64,000 bases of DNA, taken from NCBI GenBank assembly GCA_905221605.1, contig CAJNDS010002584.1:257257-321256 (forward strand), written 5' to 3'. Below, in pieces: positions 1 to 11,929 of the stretch. The position numbers and the translations under genes are program-made. Below the pieces are notes generated by a model, which saw only the letters and a program-made list of their open reading frames with translations, was not told the origin of the DNA and ran no database searches. The DNA is from Symbiodinium natans. Lineage: Eukaryota > Sar > Dinophyceae > Suessiales > Symbiodiniaceae. How positions within the stretch are numbered: the first letter of the stretch is position 1; the number at the start of each line of letters is the position of its first letter.

Positions 1-1366
1 GATTTCTTGCGAGCTGAGGCATGTTGGCTTCTACATTTGGACAAGTCTTGGTCGGATAGCTCTTTGGTAGCCGCTCAGATACAGGCCACTGCACACAGCG
101 ATGACGGAAGATGAAGCATGCGGCCAAATGGATGTTGCGCGGCTCACCGTGATCAATTTGGCATTGTCAACGTGTGCTGATTCGGGACGTTCCGACTCCC
201 TCTACAACCCTTGGTGCGACTGCGATGTCTGCCTTGCTGCTGGCATGCCGTAAACACGAGGGCCCGAGAAGAGCGCCCCACCGCGTCAATCTGAGCGATG
301 AGCCGGAGTGGCAGTCCAAGTCGAGCGAGGACTGACTTCAGATCACGGTGATGATGGGTCTCAACTCAGTGGCTCGCCCGCTGCCTGACGTTGAAAGTTG
401 AAAGCATGTCGCTGTCGAAGTTGTAAAAGGAGCGGGATGCCATCACGTAATTGGCGGATGAATCCAAGCGTCTGTGACCGGTATGAATGGCTGCTTTCAC
501 GATGCGTGGCTGTGCTGCTCAAGACAGTGAACAGGGTCACAATTCCAGATTCGCAGCTCCATCATGCATCAAAATCCAGCAATTCTCGAGCAGTGAAGCC
601 ATGAAGTCGGGCTTGGTGTATGGTCTTTGTAGTGCCGTTTAGTTCAACGGGCGCTGCCTTCATGTAGTTGCTTCACCGGCGCAGCTGAGGGGCCGGCGCC
701 TCCAGTCAGACTTGATACACTGATACGCATGGCAGCACATGTACTTATGCATGCATGCGGCATGTGGGTACAGTCTGCATCTGTCTTCCAGCATTTCCCT
801 GCAGGCATGGTCGCTTTGGAAGATGTTGGCCCGGCTAATGACTTTGGATCCCTGAGCCTTGGCCCAGTCTCCGCTCCTAAAGCAATCCAGTCTCGACAGA
901 TACTCTTCTACTTCTATAGCACGTTCTAGCTGCACAGAGTAAGTAAGTCACGCAAAAGTCACGTACATCATGTGCGTCATGCAGCACTGCACAGACCTCT
1001 GCTTCCAGAGGAGTGCCTTTCTGGGCGTCGGCGTGCCTGGTGTTCCCCTTGCGCCCGAGACCGGGGCCCGCCTCAAGGTGAAGCTCCCTCAGCGTAGATT
1101 GCTCTCAGCGCCTCTGCAAGCCCATCGCACACCACGCCCTGCAACCCCGGAAAAATCTGCCGATCTGCAGGCACCGGTGCCTTTGCCCACAGCGACATCC
1201 GCTGCAAGGCTGTCTTGCCAAAGTGTATCCTCACTCCTCAGTCGTGTCTCTCGGAGGGTTCAGAAGCGCTGAAGGAGTGGTGGTGGCAAGGATGCCACCC
1301 TCAGCAAGAAGGTCGCCTTCAGGCCGATGCTGAGTGGTAGAGAAGTGGTCAGTGGTGGTCCTGCAG
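1..1366. other. No recognisable gene
   Basis: I see no exon with supporting splice signals or familiar protein motifs here. Short open frames exist on both strands (for example 970-1272, rich in Pro, Ala and Ser) but several frames are open at once, as expected for GC-rich DNA. Unassigned. Confidence 0.5.
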
Positions 1367-1682
1367 TGGCATCTTGTTGCGAGGATGCTGAAGCAGCTCG
1401 GATGTGAGGTGCGTTCGGATGAGGATGCCGAGGCGGGTCAAGTTATTATGGTCAGCGGACATGTTGAGCAACTGTGAGTATGTGTGTCAAGTCTCGCGAA
1501 GGTCCGGTATGTCCAGGTGGGCATCAAGACTCAGCCTGTTCTGTTCAAGAGCCTTGCTGGGAATGTTGGCGGGAGCACATCCTAATCCTAGAGATGCGTA
1601 GAGATGCGTAGAGTCATTGAAACTCGAAGTCACATCCATATGGGTGCTTTACAACATCCGCTACCAGATCAAAGGAGAGTAA
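1367..1682 (+). CDS. 3' exons of an unassigned gene
   Basis: Two exons join exactly: 1502-1568 and 1612-1682. The donor is GC (at 1569) and the acceptor is TAG (ending 1611). The joined frame reads through to a TAA at 1680-1682 and gives a plausible beta-rich tail containing YVQVGIKTQPVLFKSLAGN and SIWVLYNIRYQIKGE. An upstream exon candidate follows a CTGCAG acceptor near 1366 and encodes MLKQLGCEVRSDEDAEAG. Its junction to 1502 is not resolved: the best-looking GTGAGT donor gives the wrong phase. The MLKQLGCEV stretch recalls the start of a response-regulator helix, but nothing else supports that. No function is assigned. Confidence 0.35.
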
Positions 1683-2010
1683 TTGCAATTTTGTGCCGCC
1701 CTCACCAGCAGTGGAGGCTTGTTCTGCGCCGCCCTCAACGGGAGCTTCGAACCTCGAACAGTCACGAACAGTGCTGCATGCGAGAATGCAGAGTTGGCGA
1801 CGACACGCTACGACGCTACACGGACAGAGAAACGGAGAAACGGCGAAAGTTTCGAGGATGGTGATCGATGACATATGGTGACATACAGCGCACACCGAGA
1901 GGATGCCACTTTGGTGGCTTAGAACTTAGCTGTTTTCGACGTAGAGCTCGCGAATACTTCGCGATCACGATGTGTCTGGGGCATGAATTCGTTGCACATC
2001 AGCAGTGCAG

Positions 2011-2101
2011 CCCATGGCCAAAAGTGAACCGTCGCGCATCGCCCCGCATCTCTTTGTGGGGAAAACCATCTTCGAAGCGCCAAGGATGCTCGTGGAACTC
2101 G
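2011..2101 (+). CDS. Exon candidate resembling dual-specificity phosphatase N-terminus
   Basis: The segment follows a GTGCAG acceptor and ends before a GC donor (2102). It encodes MAKSEPSRIAPHLFVGKT and then a short helix-like stretch ending in LVELG. The pattern S-x-I-x-P-x-L-F-x-G followed by a leucine-rich helix is how dual-specificity phosphatase domains usually begin. The catalytic HCxxGxxR exon was not found nearby, so the assignment rests on a weak N-terminal motif and could be coincidence. The opposite strand is also open here. Confidence 0.25.
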
Positions 2102-3811
2102 GCCATGTGCCGCGGCGAGATGAGGATGGTCTGGGCCTCGACGCCATGACTTGGGTGCTTCCCCAAACCCATCAACTTTATAGCAACTTTGCGTCTTGAT
2201 AAAAGTGGAACTTCCTGAACTTCTCTGAACAGCTCGAGTCTTCAGGCACAGCTGAAGGGAGCACGCACTGAACGCACTGAGGCGAGTTCATGGTGCAGGT
2301 GGTCGAGCAGCGCGCTCGAAAGCCAGAGGCGCATTTTGACGTGTTGCCCTCCACCTGTTTTGGTGGTTGGGAGGTTAGCAGCATATCATCATCATTCCTT
2401 TGCACAAAGACTGGAAGCTGGACCCATGCCCCCCCTACGCCCAGCACTCTGAAGCCCGAAAGCAACTGACGCTGCACTAAGCTCACTAGGTACACAAAGA
2501 AAGTCCTGCCCCAAATCGGCCTCAACAATCCAGGAGGTGGTCGCCGCCTTGTCTGCACCTCGAAAGCCTCCAAAAGCTCGGCAGGACCGATGTTGCGGGG
2601 AGCGCCGAGGGAAGCTGAGTTTAGGCGTTTAAAGAGGTTTAGCAACCAGTGTCAGTTTAGGTAAGTGCTAAGTGTGGTGTTTGCAGACTCCAGGAGCCTG
2701 AAGACGAGGGCTACCCGTCCGTGGGCCGGCCTCGACTCAAGCCGGAGGCCACTGGTCGGACGCATGTTGATGGTGCTTGATCTTGATGCGGGCTGTGTGT
2801 CCGTCTGTGTCTGTGTCTGTGTGTGTAAGTGTAAGTGCAAGTGTAAGTGCAAGTGCAAGTGTAGAAGTGAAAGTGTGTAAGTACGTGTGATTTTCAGTGT
2901 GGCGGCGAAGCGCTCAGGATTTATCTTGGGCTAGCGTCACATTGCATCGAGCTTCTGCTGGGACACCATTGGAGTGCAACTTACCAAAGCAGCAAAAAGC
3001 AAAAAGCAAGCCCTGAACCTGAACTCATTGTACCCATCCCTGACCTTGCACCAGCCAAGTGGCCTGAAGTGGACTTCAGGATGCTGAGCTCCTCGTCAGC
3101 CGGCTCTACAAGGTGCCAAGGAGGCTTCCGAAATGGGGGGGGTCCTGAGGGTGCTGAGGGTGCTGTATGTTTGGGTTTGGTTGAGTTGTTTAGGTCATCA
3201 ACACCTCGAGGGAGACAACCGCGGGGTGGCACGTGTGCACAGCAAAGTGGGATCACCAAGCCTGGAGTTTTTGTTGTCTATGCAGTGTGCAGCAGCGCCG
3301 TTGCATATGACAAGGTTTGTGTCAAGGGGGGTTCCTTACCTGCAGTGTGCCCTCTGATTTGCGTTGCTTCGTGCTCCATTTGCTACTGGCTTGCACACGA
3401 CAGGTGCTTCCTTTTGCCAACCGTTTGTGGGGATTATTGTGGCTTCGCTGTTCTCCACCCGTGGACTGTAGAAGTGTAGATCGTCCCTAGCGGCCCTAGT
3501 GCTGACGTTGTCACATATCTGTGAAATGAGCTGTCTGAAGTTATCCAGGTGCAGGGAATGGCCAAGTCTTGCGAGAGTCTGAGAGGTTTCGACCAAAACC
3601 TGCTTGCAAGTATTGAAGTACTTGTCGCAACCGGTGAAAAGTGGGCTTCCCAGGTTCCGGATTGACCTTGTTCCATTACCCTAGCTTCGGCAGACTGCCC
3701 GTGCCAGGCCTGTGCCTATACCGGAGGTCAAGACGGATGCCGCCGCCTCAGGGTTTCCCTGAGCTACAGTGCGCGCGACAGTGCGCTATAGGGTGTGCGG
3801 ATGGGTGTCAG
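2102..3811. other. Mostly unassigned; simple repeat and one exon candidate
   Basis: A 155-codon open frame on the minus strand (2178-2645) has no recognisable motif and no clear splice context. After a CTTCAG acceptor, roughly 3078-3137 on the plus strand encodes DAELLVSRLYKVPRRLPK. This weakly resembles the repeat motif of the gene that starts at 3812 and could be one of its upstream exons, but the junction cannot be proved. Confidence 0.3.
2800..2880 (+). repeat. GTGTCT/GTAAGT-type microsatellite
   Basis: A run of GTCTGT units passes into GTGTAA/GTGCAA hexamers. It reads as alternating Cys-Lys codons on one strand and His-Leu on the other, an artefact of the repeat. Confidence 0.8.
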
Positions 3812-6800
3812 GCTACAAAGCCGCGTCGGACGGCTGCCGAGCAACGTGCCTACCTCGACCGCTTGGTAAAGCCTCGGGTTGAAGAGCTGGCACCTGAGCT
3901 AGATGAAGCGATGGTGGAAGCCGGCAGGCGCACGGGTGCCAATCATCCAGTTTCCCTCTGTCTCTTAATTCTCCTTGTTCTTACCGATGCACGCTGCGAT
4001 GCTGCGCGCTTGATTAGACTGTGGGGTGAATTTGGGTGTGAGTTTGTGTGAGTTTTGCGCATGTGAGCTTCGCAGAGGCGACTCCTGAAGAACGGGATCA
4101 CTTGGCCCAGCTTCTCAAGCCCGTCGGAGAGACCTCGGGAGAGAAATGACAAAGCTGAGAGGCCCGAGAGGGAAAGGCCCGAGAGGGAAAGGCCCGAGAG
4201 GGAAAGGCCCGAAAGGCCTGAAAGGTCTGAAAGACCTGCGAAGGCCAAGGACCGAAGCCGCACGCTCGCGCACGCGGGTGCCCTGGCCATCTCAAGCTCA
4301 GGCTCCACGGGCTCCGCAGGCTCCGCGGGCTCCGCCGAGTCGCCCAAAGAGGGCCCTTTCTCCGGCCGCTTCCGATCTCGGCCGAGCTCTGCAGAGATCC
4401 GCAGAAGCTGCGGGGCTCGCGAGGCTCGCGAGAGTGCGGCCCTCGAGCTCTGCGACGTTGTCGGGGACGCCGTCACCTCTGACCGCCACGACGGCTTCTG
4501 CGAAGGCTTCTGTGAGACAGCAGGGGCTGCCGAAGCCCAGAGCAGTCCAAGCGAATTCCCGCAGAGTGAACTCATTCTTTCTGCTTCGCCATGTGAGCTG
4601 GAGGGTGAGCTCGACGAGGTGCAGCCAAAAGTGCCCGAAGACTGTTCGGAGGAGCAGTGTCGGCCAGAAGGAGTCCTGCAGTCGCCTGAGGCTGAGAGCA
4701 GGGACGAGCCGAAGGAGGAGCAGGAGGAGCAGGCAGAAGAGGAGCAGCCGAAGGAGGAACCGAACGAGGAGCCGGAGGTTGTGCTTGGGACTGAACCTTC
4801 TGAGCACGAGGAGAGCACTGGCGCTTGGCTGGAGAGGCTCCTGGGCCCCGCGAAGTTTCCTCCAGGTTTAGGCCGGAGCGCCGAGCACCGGCGCTCGGGC
4901 AAAGAGCAGCGCGAGCGCCTCGAGGAGTTGGCAAAACCACGTCAGGTGAAAGAGCCCAAGGAGCCCGAATGGCAGCCCGAGATCCCAAGACCCCGATCCC
5001 CTCGCTCACAGAGGGAGGCTTGCAAGAGGCTGGCGCAGCCTCGCAAGCCCAAGGTGGAAGCCACACCTCCGGAGCATCACCACGAAGATCGCCGTGAGCG
5101 CCACGAGGACCCGGCTGACCTGGAGGAAGAAGAGGCCCAAGCCGAAGAAGCCCGCCAAGCCGAGTCGCCCGAGCCGCCCGTGAAGATCATCCCCTCGCTG
5201 CTGGCGCAGTGCCCCGCGCGCTTGGAGCGCATCGACGAGGAGGCCAAGGAGCAGACGCGGCGCAAACAAGGCCAGGGCCAAGGGGGCCAAGGGGGCCAAG
5301 GGAGGCGTCCTCGTGCACGCTCTCAGGGCGCCGTGTCCCAGCGAGGCCGATGTGCTCCGTATGCCGTTCCCGTCGTTCCCAAGCACCTGGTGGAGGGTCG
5401 GGAGCCAAGGGCCAAGGAGTCCAAGGAGTCCAAGGAGCCCAAGGAGCCCAAGGAGTCCAAGGAGGTTGCTGAGGGCAAGCGCCCCTCTGCAGCTGCCGCA
5501 GGTCCAAGCCGATGGGGCGGAGAGGAGGAGGACCCTGAGGATTTGAGCGCTGAGGAGATGGCGAGGCTTACCAGCCTTCTAGCAGGTGACGTATCCGAGG
5601 AGAGCGAGGCCATGCTGAACAACATCGATGCCCTTTACTCCCAGCTGATGGGGGCCAGGAGCCACGAACTCCACACAGACCCGGAAAGCCCAGAGGACGC
5701 TTCGGGCAGCCCGGCGCCGGGGAGTTTCCCAGAGGGCACGGAGACGGAGGACACTCCGGACTTCGGAACTGTGCCTAGCTCCCAGCACCGGCGCTCCGAC
5801 GGCGAAGATTTGCTTGCCGACATCGATCGGCTTTACAGCAAGATGCTGAAGGACGCCAAGCCTCCCGGCCAGCCTTCGGAGACCTTTGAGCCCACCGAGT
5901 CCTCGCCCACCTCGCTCACCTCGCGGGAGCCGCGGCAGCCTCGAGTGACTCAGCTTCTCCGGGCATTCTGAGTCCTGAGCTGTATTGTGTTCTCCTCATT
6001 TTTCTAAGTCTCTCATATTCTCTCGGCGCTCGTAGCAACTGGCCCTTAAACTCTTGGCATATATTATATACGTACTGTCACAACAGTCATCATGTTTCCC
6101 CTGCAGGTGCATGATGCCAAGCGGCCCGGCAGACATGGACGACCACCAGGACCACCACCAGGACCACCCGAGCCCAAACAAGAGGGGCCGGGCCTTGATC
6201 CGGCACCATCCGTGCCATCCCCTGTTTCTTCGGGCCCTCTGCCAGATTCAGGCCCAACATCCCAGACGCAGCCTGCAGAGAGGGATGAGGAAGAGCTGGA
6301 CGAGCTGGCGGCCTTGCTGGAGGAAGTGCTCTGGAGCGCCATCCTTCTGGCGCGCGGCGCGGCCGGCCCTCAGCTGGAGTCGGGTGCAGAGGACGGGACA
6401 CCCTCACTGGCTTTGTAGTTGCCAATTTGTTTTGTTCTCTCTCTCGCTCTCTCAAAGCAATCTCGCCTGCGGACTAGCACATGCAGACTGCGGATTGCTA
6501 GTTGCCTTGTGCAGGCGCGCTTGCTGCAACTCTTGCCACCGGCTCGCTTGGCCCAGGCATCTGGGATTCGAACTGCGTTTTGTTCTGGTTCATCATCTCC
6601 CCCGCTATTGTGTTGATTGCTAGGCATAGGGTGAACATGATGAGACAGAATCTTTGTGTGCGGACATCGTCACGTCGCCCCCCCCTCCCCACCCAATGCC
6701 GCTGGAATTAACTGAATCTGAATAAGCTTCAGGCATGTTCAGGCAATGTGGCTAGGCTAGCAAACAAACTTGAAGTCTTTGGTCTCTTTCAGGAGGTCCT

Positions 6801-7300
6801 CCCGCGGGAGGCTTAGGGAAACATCATGCAAAGGACGCCTCTCATTCACATTCATGTCGCTTGCCCTGAGGCAGCCCACCTGGCGACCTTGCCCAGCAGC
6901 CTCCTCCAGCGCCTGGCGACGGAGCTGCCGAGGGCCCCTTGTCCTTGTTGTTTAGAAGGTGTTTTCTTTTTTTACTTGGGATTTTTGGGGCATCTTATAG
7001 GAGTTTTTTGGGTTTGGATGGGGGCCAGGTACGGGCAGCCTTGGAGCCCACAGATGGACCCTCTGCCACGTCGGAGCCTGGCCAGCTGCTGAAAGCGGTG
7101 CGCGAGGCCAGGGGGGGATCCATCCCAGACGATGCCTGCGGAGGGTTTCACTCCACTACCGAATTTGTCACCGTCAGGCCCGAGATCGTCTCCTGGACTC
7201 CGCGGCCGACGGCGCCTCGCGGCCCTCATCCGGAAGGCCAGGCGGAGAGCATTCGGTGTGACTGGGGGAATGCGGACAGTGTTGAAGTGCTAAGGCCGCG
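3812..7300 (+). CDS. Multi-exon gene: charged repeat protein with THEG-like motifs
   Basis: Exons: 3812-3923, 4076 to about 4146, a large exon ending 5962, 6107-6409, 6793-6810, 6871-6933, and 7029 to about 7290. Introns after 3923, 5962, 6409, 6810 and 6933 all start GC and end AG, and phases match, so the TGA at 5969 and TAG at 6416 lie in introns. At least four copies of a motif, xEQRxxLxxLxKPRxxE, are seen: AEQRAYLDRLVKPRVEE, TPEERDHLAQLLKPVGE, KEQRERLEELAKPRQVKE and SQREACKRLAQPRKPKVE. This resembles the LAQPK-type THEG repeat of sperm/ciliary microtubule proteins (recalled, not searched). The C-terminal half has LxxIDxLYSxML twice (near 5614 and 5815). Between about 4130 and 4200 the frame shifts by one, so an unseen intron or indel lies there. 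Start and true stop are not located. Confidence 0.55.
4152..4210 (+). repeat. 15-bp tandem repeat in coding sequence
   Basis: About four units of GAGAGGGAAAGGCCC. In the frame of the following exon it gives repeated PERER. It sits exactly where the reading frame of the charged repeat gene changes, so it may mark an indel or an intron edge. Confidence 0.75.
5404..5465 (+). repeat. 9-bp in-frame repeat (Lys-Glu-Ser/Pro)
   Basis: Units of AAGGAGTCC and AAGGAGCCC encode a KES/KEP run. A neighbouring GGCCAAGGG run at 5268-5303 encodes Gly-Gln repeats. Both keep frame and look like slippage products within a real exon. Confidence 0.75.
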
Positions 7301-10300
7301 AAGGCCCAGATATGGATGCACAGAATCCTTGAAACTCAATCTCAATCTCTCTCTCTCTCTCTCTTTCATTAAACGGCGCAACTTTACTTAACCCGCGGCG
7401 GTACCAAAACCCCTGTCTGATCCCGAGGTCCAGGCACTCGGGTGCCAGCAAGAGGCTCAAGTCCAAGCCTCGAAGGCCGCGCGGGATTTAGCAAGCTTAG
7501 GAAGCCTAGTAGCATGCTTTAGGGATTCGGGATGCTTAGTTGATCTGAGCTCGGGCTCTGAGAGTAGCACTCGTGATTGGGTGCCCGCGGGCTGCGTAGG
7601 CGGAAGGCCCCTTCGGTCGTCCCCCTGCAGGAGTAGCATGAGCTACTGGACAGACGAGTCTCTCGATGCGCTGGAGGTGCGACCACGATGAAACCTCCAA
7701 AAACGCTTTTGTCGGGTGCCGCAAGAACTGTGTAGCGGCCGCGTTTCGGTCCTGACCGTTTTGAAATGCCTGATAATCGCAGATTCCCCCGCGCCTTGCC
7801 CAGTCAGCGCTGTCCGGAGAGTTTTGTGAGTTTGTTTGGTTTCTGTAGTGGTTCTCCGAATTGAGCAACTGTCACGCGGGCTTCCTTACAGCATGCATTT
7901 CTTGAACTGCACGACGCTGTGAGAATGTGGCCCATGATTCGATTTGACAGAGCTTGCTAAATCCGGGGTTGCATTGATTCGGGGTGCTCAAAACCCCGTC
8001 GCAAACGATCCTGGAACCCCCGCCAGTTGCTTGTGAGAAGACCGTTCAGGCCCCGAAGGAGACCAAGCGCGCCGCGAGCTCCAAGGTGAGGCCATGAGAC
8101 CTCAGAAGGGCGGTTGGCGAAACAATGGGGAAAACTAGAGGACCTTCAGCCCAAAGTCTGCAGTAAACGGCTAAACGTGGAACCGACCAAAAGAAAACAC
8201 TTTACATCGGTTGTCTCCTTTTTTGTCAACTGCCGCTTGCACTGCCATGAGCTGACAGACCATGATGCCCGGTAAAAGGGGAAGTGTTGTATTATGACTG
8301 GGCCTATGCAACTCGCACCTTGCATCTGCAGTCTGCTCATGGCCTGGATTCCAAGTCGCCCATGAAACACTCTTGGGCAGAGGCATCCAGGACCGATGTA
8401 CACATTTGCCCGAAAGAACGCCCCGGTCCGGCTGTATTTGGAAGCTGGATTCTGGAGATTCTGGAGTTTCAGCCACGCCGCGTTTCACCTGGGTCAACTG
8501 AGGCTGGTAGCCAATGATGCCCCAATTTGCGCAGAACTGAGTGAACTTCGGGGGAGCACGACTCAACATGATGACTAGCATGTAGCAGACAGTGGATCAA
8601 GAAGGCAAAGACCAGCCGACCCCAAAGCCCGGCGGCGGTTTCACTCGCCTGCTTCTAGAGCAGGTCTAGGTGCAGTGAATGTGCAGTGATCATCAATTCG
8701 CAGCAAAGTTCAAGTACACGTCGTTGAAAAGTTTGGTCACTCCCAGCTTGGTGGCCAGTCGTGAGAGGAACTGCGTGTGTGACCGCGCACCGTAGTGGTA
8801 CGGAGCTCTATCCATGCCATGATCTCCGCATGAGCTCCATGACACATACCAACCCAAGCAATATTAGAATGACCCAACATTGAATCGACCATGGACGGTA
8901 AAATGAAATGTTGGTACAATTGGTCCATCTCTTGTGGGCGGACGCATTTTACCACTTGAGCGGGTGATTTGGATCGGGAAGCTCAGGTTCAACCTCAAGA
9001 TCGGAAAGCTTAAAGCGGGTTCCTCCTCCTCGAGAATGATCGCTCCCTTGCGGACTCCCTTACCTATTGCTGAACTTCCATCCTCCCGACCAGAACACAC
9101 GCCTTACCCCTGTAGAACCCTAAGCCCACGCCACTCCACCAAATGCTGGACTAATCTTCCCATCAACCCTACCTGGCCCTACCTATTGGCGGCAATTCTT
9201 CACCTGAATGCCTGTGCGCAGAATGTTGAACTGGGTCGTTCTCCCAGCAGGCACGCCCGCCAGGAGTGTGCAAGCGCGAGCTTCGACCCATCTATCCACA
9301 ATGGAATCGTAGCTTACCCTGAGCCACTGGATCTCGATGAGTGATGAATGCCATGATCAGCTATCAACGCCTTCATGGCCCGAGCTTGAAACTCTTCCCC
9401 ATATTCTGAATAGGAGGCACCTACGACCAAGTTAAACCTTGTATTGCTGGACTGCCTGAAACATTTCTGCCTGAAGCCCCTCAGGGCCCTTCCTGCAAAG
9501 GATGTTGCGCGTACAATGTCCTCAGCTCCAATGGCTTCAGCTCATCCTGATTCCGGAATCCTCCTCCGGGTTCTTGATGTTCGCCCTGTCTAGCCCAGGC
9601 TCTGGTTCGCAATCCTCAATCGGATCTTGACCTGGCACATCACTTCGCCTAATGCGAAGAAGAACAGCGCAAGCGTGCACGATGACGAGCAGCTTAGCCT
9701 TGCCCTGCGTGTGAGGGTGGACCCTGCCGCACTGGAGGCCAGATCCTGAGGACTGCGATTATTTCAGCTCAGTTCGTCTTTCCGTCCATCGGATGTATTC
9801 ATGGCTTTGGCCTCTATCAAAACAAATTACCTGTCTAACAACGACAACAACCAGTAGTTTAATCGTTTAAACGGTTGCATTGATTGCATTTCGCTGCAGC
9901 TGCTTTTTCCACGTCGTCAGTGTTTTTGTTATTGCACGGTGATTTTCTTGTGCCAGTGCCACGGCTAGCTAACAACCTACCCTCGCGTCTACCATCAGGG
10001 GCATAGTACGGCTGTGCGTAAGAGCTTGGAAAGGCCATTTATATTTGTTTTCGCTTTTGGGCACCTTGCCGCACAGGCAATCCTGCGCCTTGCGGAAGCA
10101 AAGTATGGACGGAGCAGCGCTGGCCAAGTGCAAATGGACATTGGCCAAGTGGGAGACCAATCTCATAATCATCTTTTAAGATTCTTGTCGGGTTAGCACG
10201 GTCAACGTGGATGGAGCTGCAGGTCAAAGCTACAATACAGAAGCACACAGCAGAAAGAGGCGAAAGGGTAGCCTGCCGAAAATCATCGCTTCCGTGTGTC

Positions 10301-10319
10301 CGCGTGCTCATGTCAGCAG
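7301..10319. other. Sparse region with a few exon candidates
   Basis: A CT run lies at 7340-7365. Small exon candidates on the plus strand are 7630-7675 (encodes SMSYWTDESLDALE, after CTGCAG, before GTGCGA) and 8051-8086 (encodes APKETKRAASSK, after TTCAG, before GTGAGG); they could continue the gene ending near 7300. From 8146 to 9345 both strands carry open frames of 60-136 codons, and the minus-strand frames at 8171-8581 and 8737-8955 look most protein-like, possibly a decayed element. I recognise no domain. From 9350 to 10319 I see nothing supportable. Confidence 0.35.
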
Positions 10320-10418
10320 GTCCATCACGTTCTCTTCATCCGCTGGAACAAGAAGGGCCTCACTACAGTCACTGCAGAAAGCATCCGGCAAGCGTTCACT
10401 GAGCTTGCAGCTGAGGCG
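10320..10418 (+). CDS. Internal exon of an unassigned gene
   Basis: Thirty-three codons in phase 0, bounded by a CAG acceptor and an excellent GC donor (GCAAGT at 10419). The peptide contains VHHVLFIRWNKKGLTTVTAE and then an amphipathic helix, IRQAFTELAAEA. Both splice sites and the helix support a real exon. I do not recognise the family. Neighbouring exons in the same gene may be those at 11326 and 11475. Confidence 0.45.
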
Positions 10419-11325
10419 GCAAGTCCTGGATTGGGGAAAATGGGGGGGCGGGGGAGGCTGCAGGGTTTCAACCGTGCAGTGCTTGACCCTACAAGTTGAA
10501 ATCCAAACTCCCAGCCCTGTTTGTATTTCCTGGGGGGTAAACCCTGAACCGCGACTCAATCTCTAAACCCACGTCTATAAACTTTGAGGATTTGAAGCTT
10601 GGTGTGGATCTGTGGATCCTGCAACCTGACGTGTGCCCTAAATCCTACACCCCAACCTTGTCCCCTTGTGTGAATGCTCTGGAGATCGAGCAGCTAGTAC
10701 AGGAGTTTATTGTGCATTTAAGCACCGTTCGAAACGGATAATATTTGCAATTTTGCTTAGCTCCTTTTTCCCGAAGCGTAGCAGAAGGTTTCCCTGTTTG
10801 ATAGGTTGGGGGACTGGGGGGTGGAATCGGTTTCCGAGAAATTTGGCGGGCGTTCGCAAGCGCTCGAGAGCGTTCACGTGTGTTCAAAATCGTTCATTTG
10901 GGGACAAGCCTCGAGCTGTACTTTGCGGGAGTCCAGCGGGAAAAATGCATGCTTGTGCTTTTCAACTTTTTTGGTGATGTTACTGGTATGTGTCAGGGGT
11001 GTTGAAAAAGCCCGCGTGTTTGCGCTTTGTTTGGGTGTGTGATTCATGTCTCAAAAGTGTTGACGCACCCTGCATGTTGGCACCCCTTTCGTTCGTGTGT
11101 GTAAACCCAGCATTTGGGCACCTTGTGGGTTGTCTTCGCTTACTATGTGCGGTTGTTTTGGTGGTGGGTAATAAATGCTGAGTAATACGTATCTGCGTTC
11201 GGGTTCGTGGCTCCTATCAGGTTTGAATCCTCGGTCCGAAACCAAAGGTGTCAGAGTCAGCGTTTCAAGTTAGGAGCCAGGGCCTTTCAAGACTGTTGGT
11301 CACAAAGCTCCAAAACTAGCTGCAG

Positions 11326-11615
11326 GGCCTTGCAGCTGCAAGAGCTTCAACAGCAGCTGGCGACATCCACGCAATGCGTGGTGTTGTTGCACGAAGAGCT
11401 GCAGGACTCCGGGGTCTAAAAAACAATTAGTGTCCAAGACCGTGCTTTTGCTATTGTGGGGCCAGGAGCTCAAAGAACTCCAAGAAGTCAGAGCGCCGCA
11501 ACCGCATGGTGCAGCTTCAGTTGCGCCGTGCGGTTATGGCGCTGCAAGAGTTGCAGCCTAGGCAGGCGCCCGCCGCACAGCGGCGCGGCCGCAGCCGATG
11601 AGGACGGCCTGCGAG
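11326..11615 (+). CDS. Coiled-coil exons, possible 3' end of the gene at 10.3 kb
   Basis: The first exon follows TGCAG and encodes ALQLQELQQQLATSTQ followed by VVLLHEELQDSG, a heptad-like coiled coil. A GT donor (GTCTAA) would end it near 11415. A second segment after GGCCAG (11475) is open in two frames. One continues the coil (ELKELQEVRAP) and stops near 11567. The other reads QLQLRRAVMALQELQPRQAP and stops at the TGA near 11600. I cannot choose between them from sequence alone. No domain recognised. Confidence 0.35.
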
Positions 11616-11657
11616 CTTGCTGTCACTTGATTTTCACGATCTGCTTTCCTCCCATCC

Positions 11658-11865
11658 GGAGGAGAGGAGGAGAGGAGGAGAGGAGGAGAGGAGGAGAGGA
11701 GGAGAGAAGGAGAGAAGGAGAGAAGGAGAGAAGGAGAGAAGGAGAGAAGGAGAGAAGGAGGAGAGAAGGAGGAGAAGGAGGAGAGAAGGAGGAGGAGAGG
11801 AGAGAAGGAGGAGAGAAGGAGGAGAGAAGGAGAGAAGGAGGAGAGAAGGAGAGAAGAAGGAGAGT
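11658..11865 (+). repeat. GGAGA/GAGAAG purine microsatellite
   Basis: About 200 bp of nearly pure purine made from GGAGAG and GAGAAGGA units. It stays open as an Arg/Glu-rich frame on the plus strand, which is not evidence of coding. Confidence 0.9.
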
Positions 11866-11929
11866 ACTATTTTATTGGGTTTTTCTTGGGGCGGTCTCCA
11901 TGAGTGGTCTGTCCGTACGCATGAAACGG

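Noticed and set aside
2652-2880. His-Leu and Cys-Lys repeat peptides
   Set aside because: Simple translation of a GT-type microsatellite on either strand.
5969-5971. TGA at 5969 and TAG at 6416 as the gene's stop codons
   Set aside because: GC donors just upstream of each (5963 and 6410) join in phase to downstream exons (6107 and 6793) that continue protein-like sequence, so both stops are more likely intronic.
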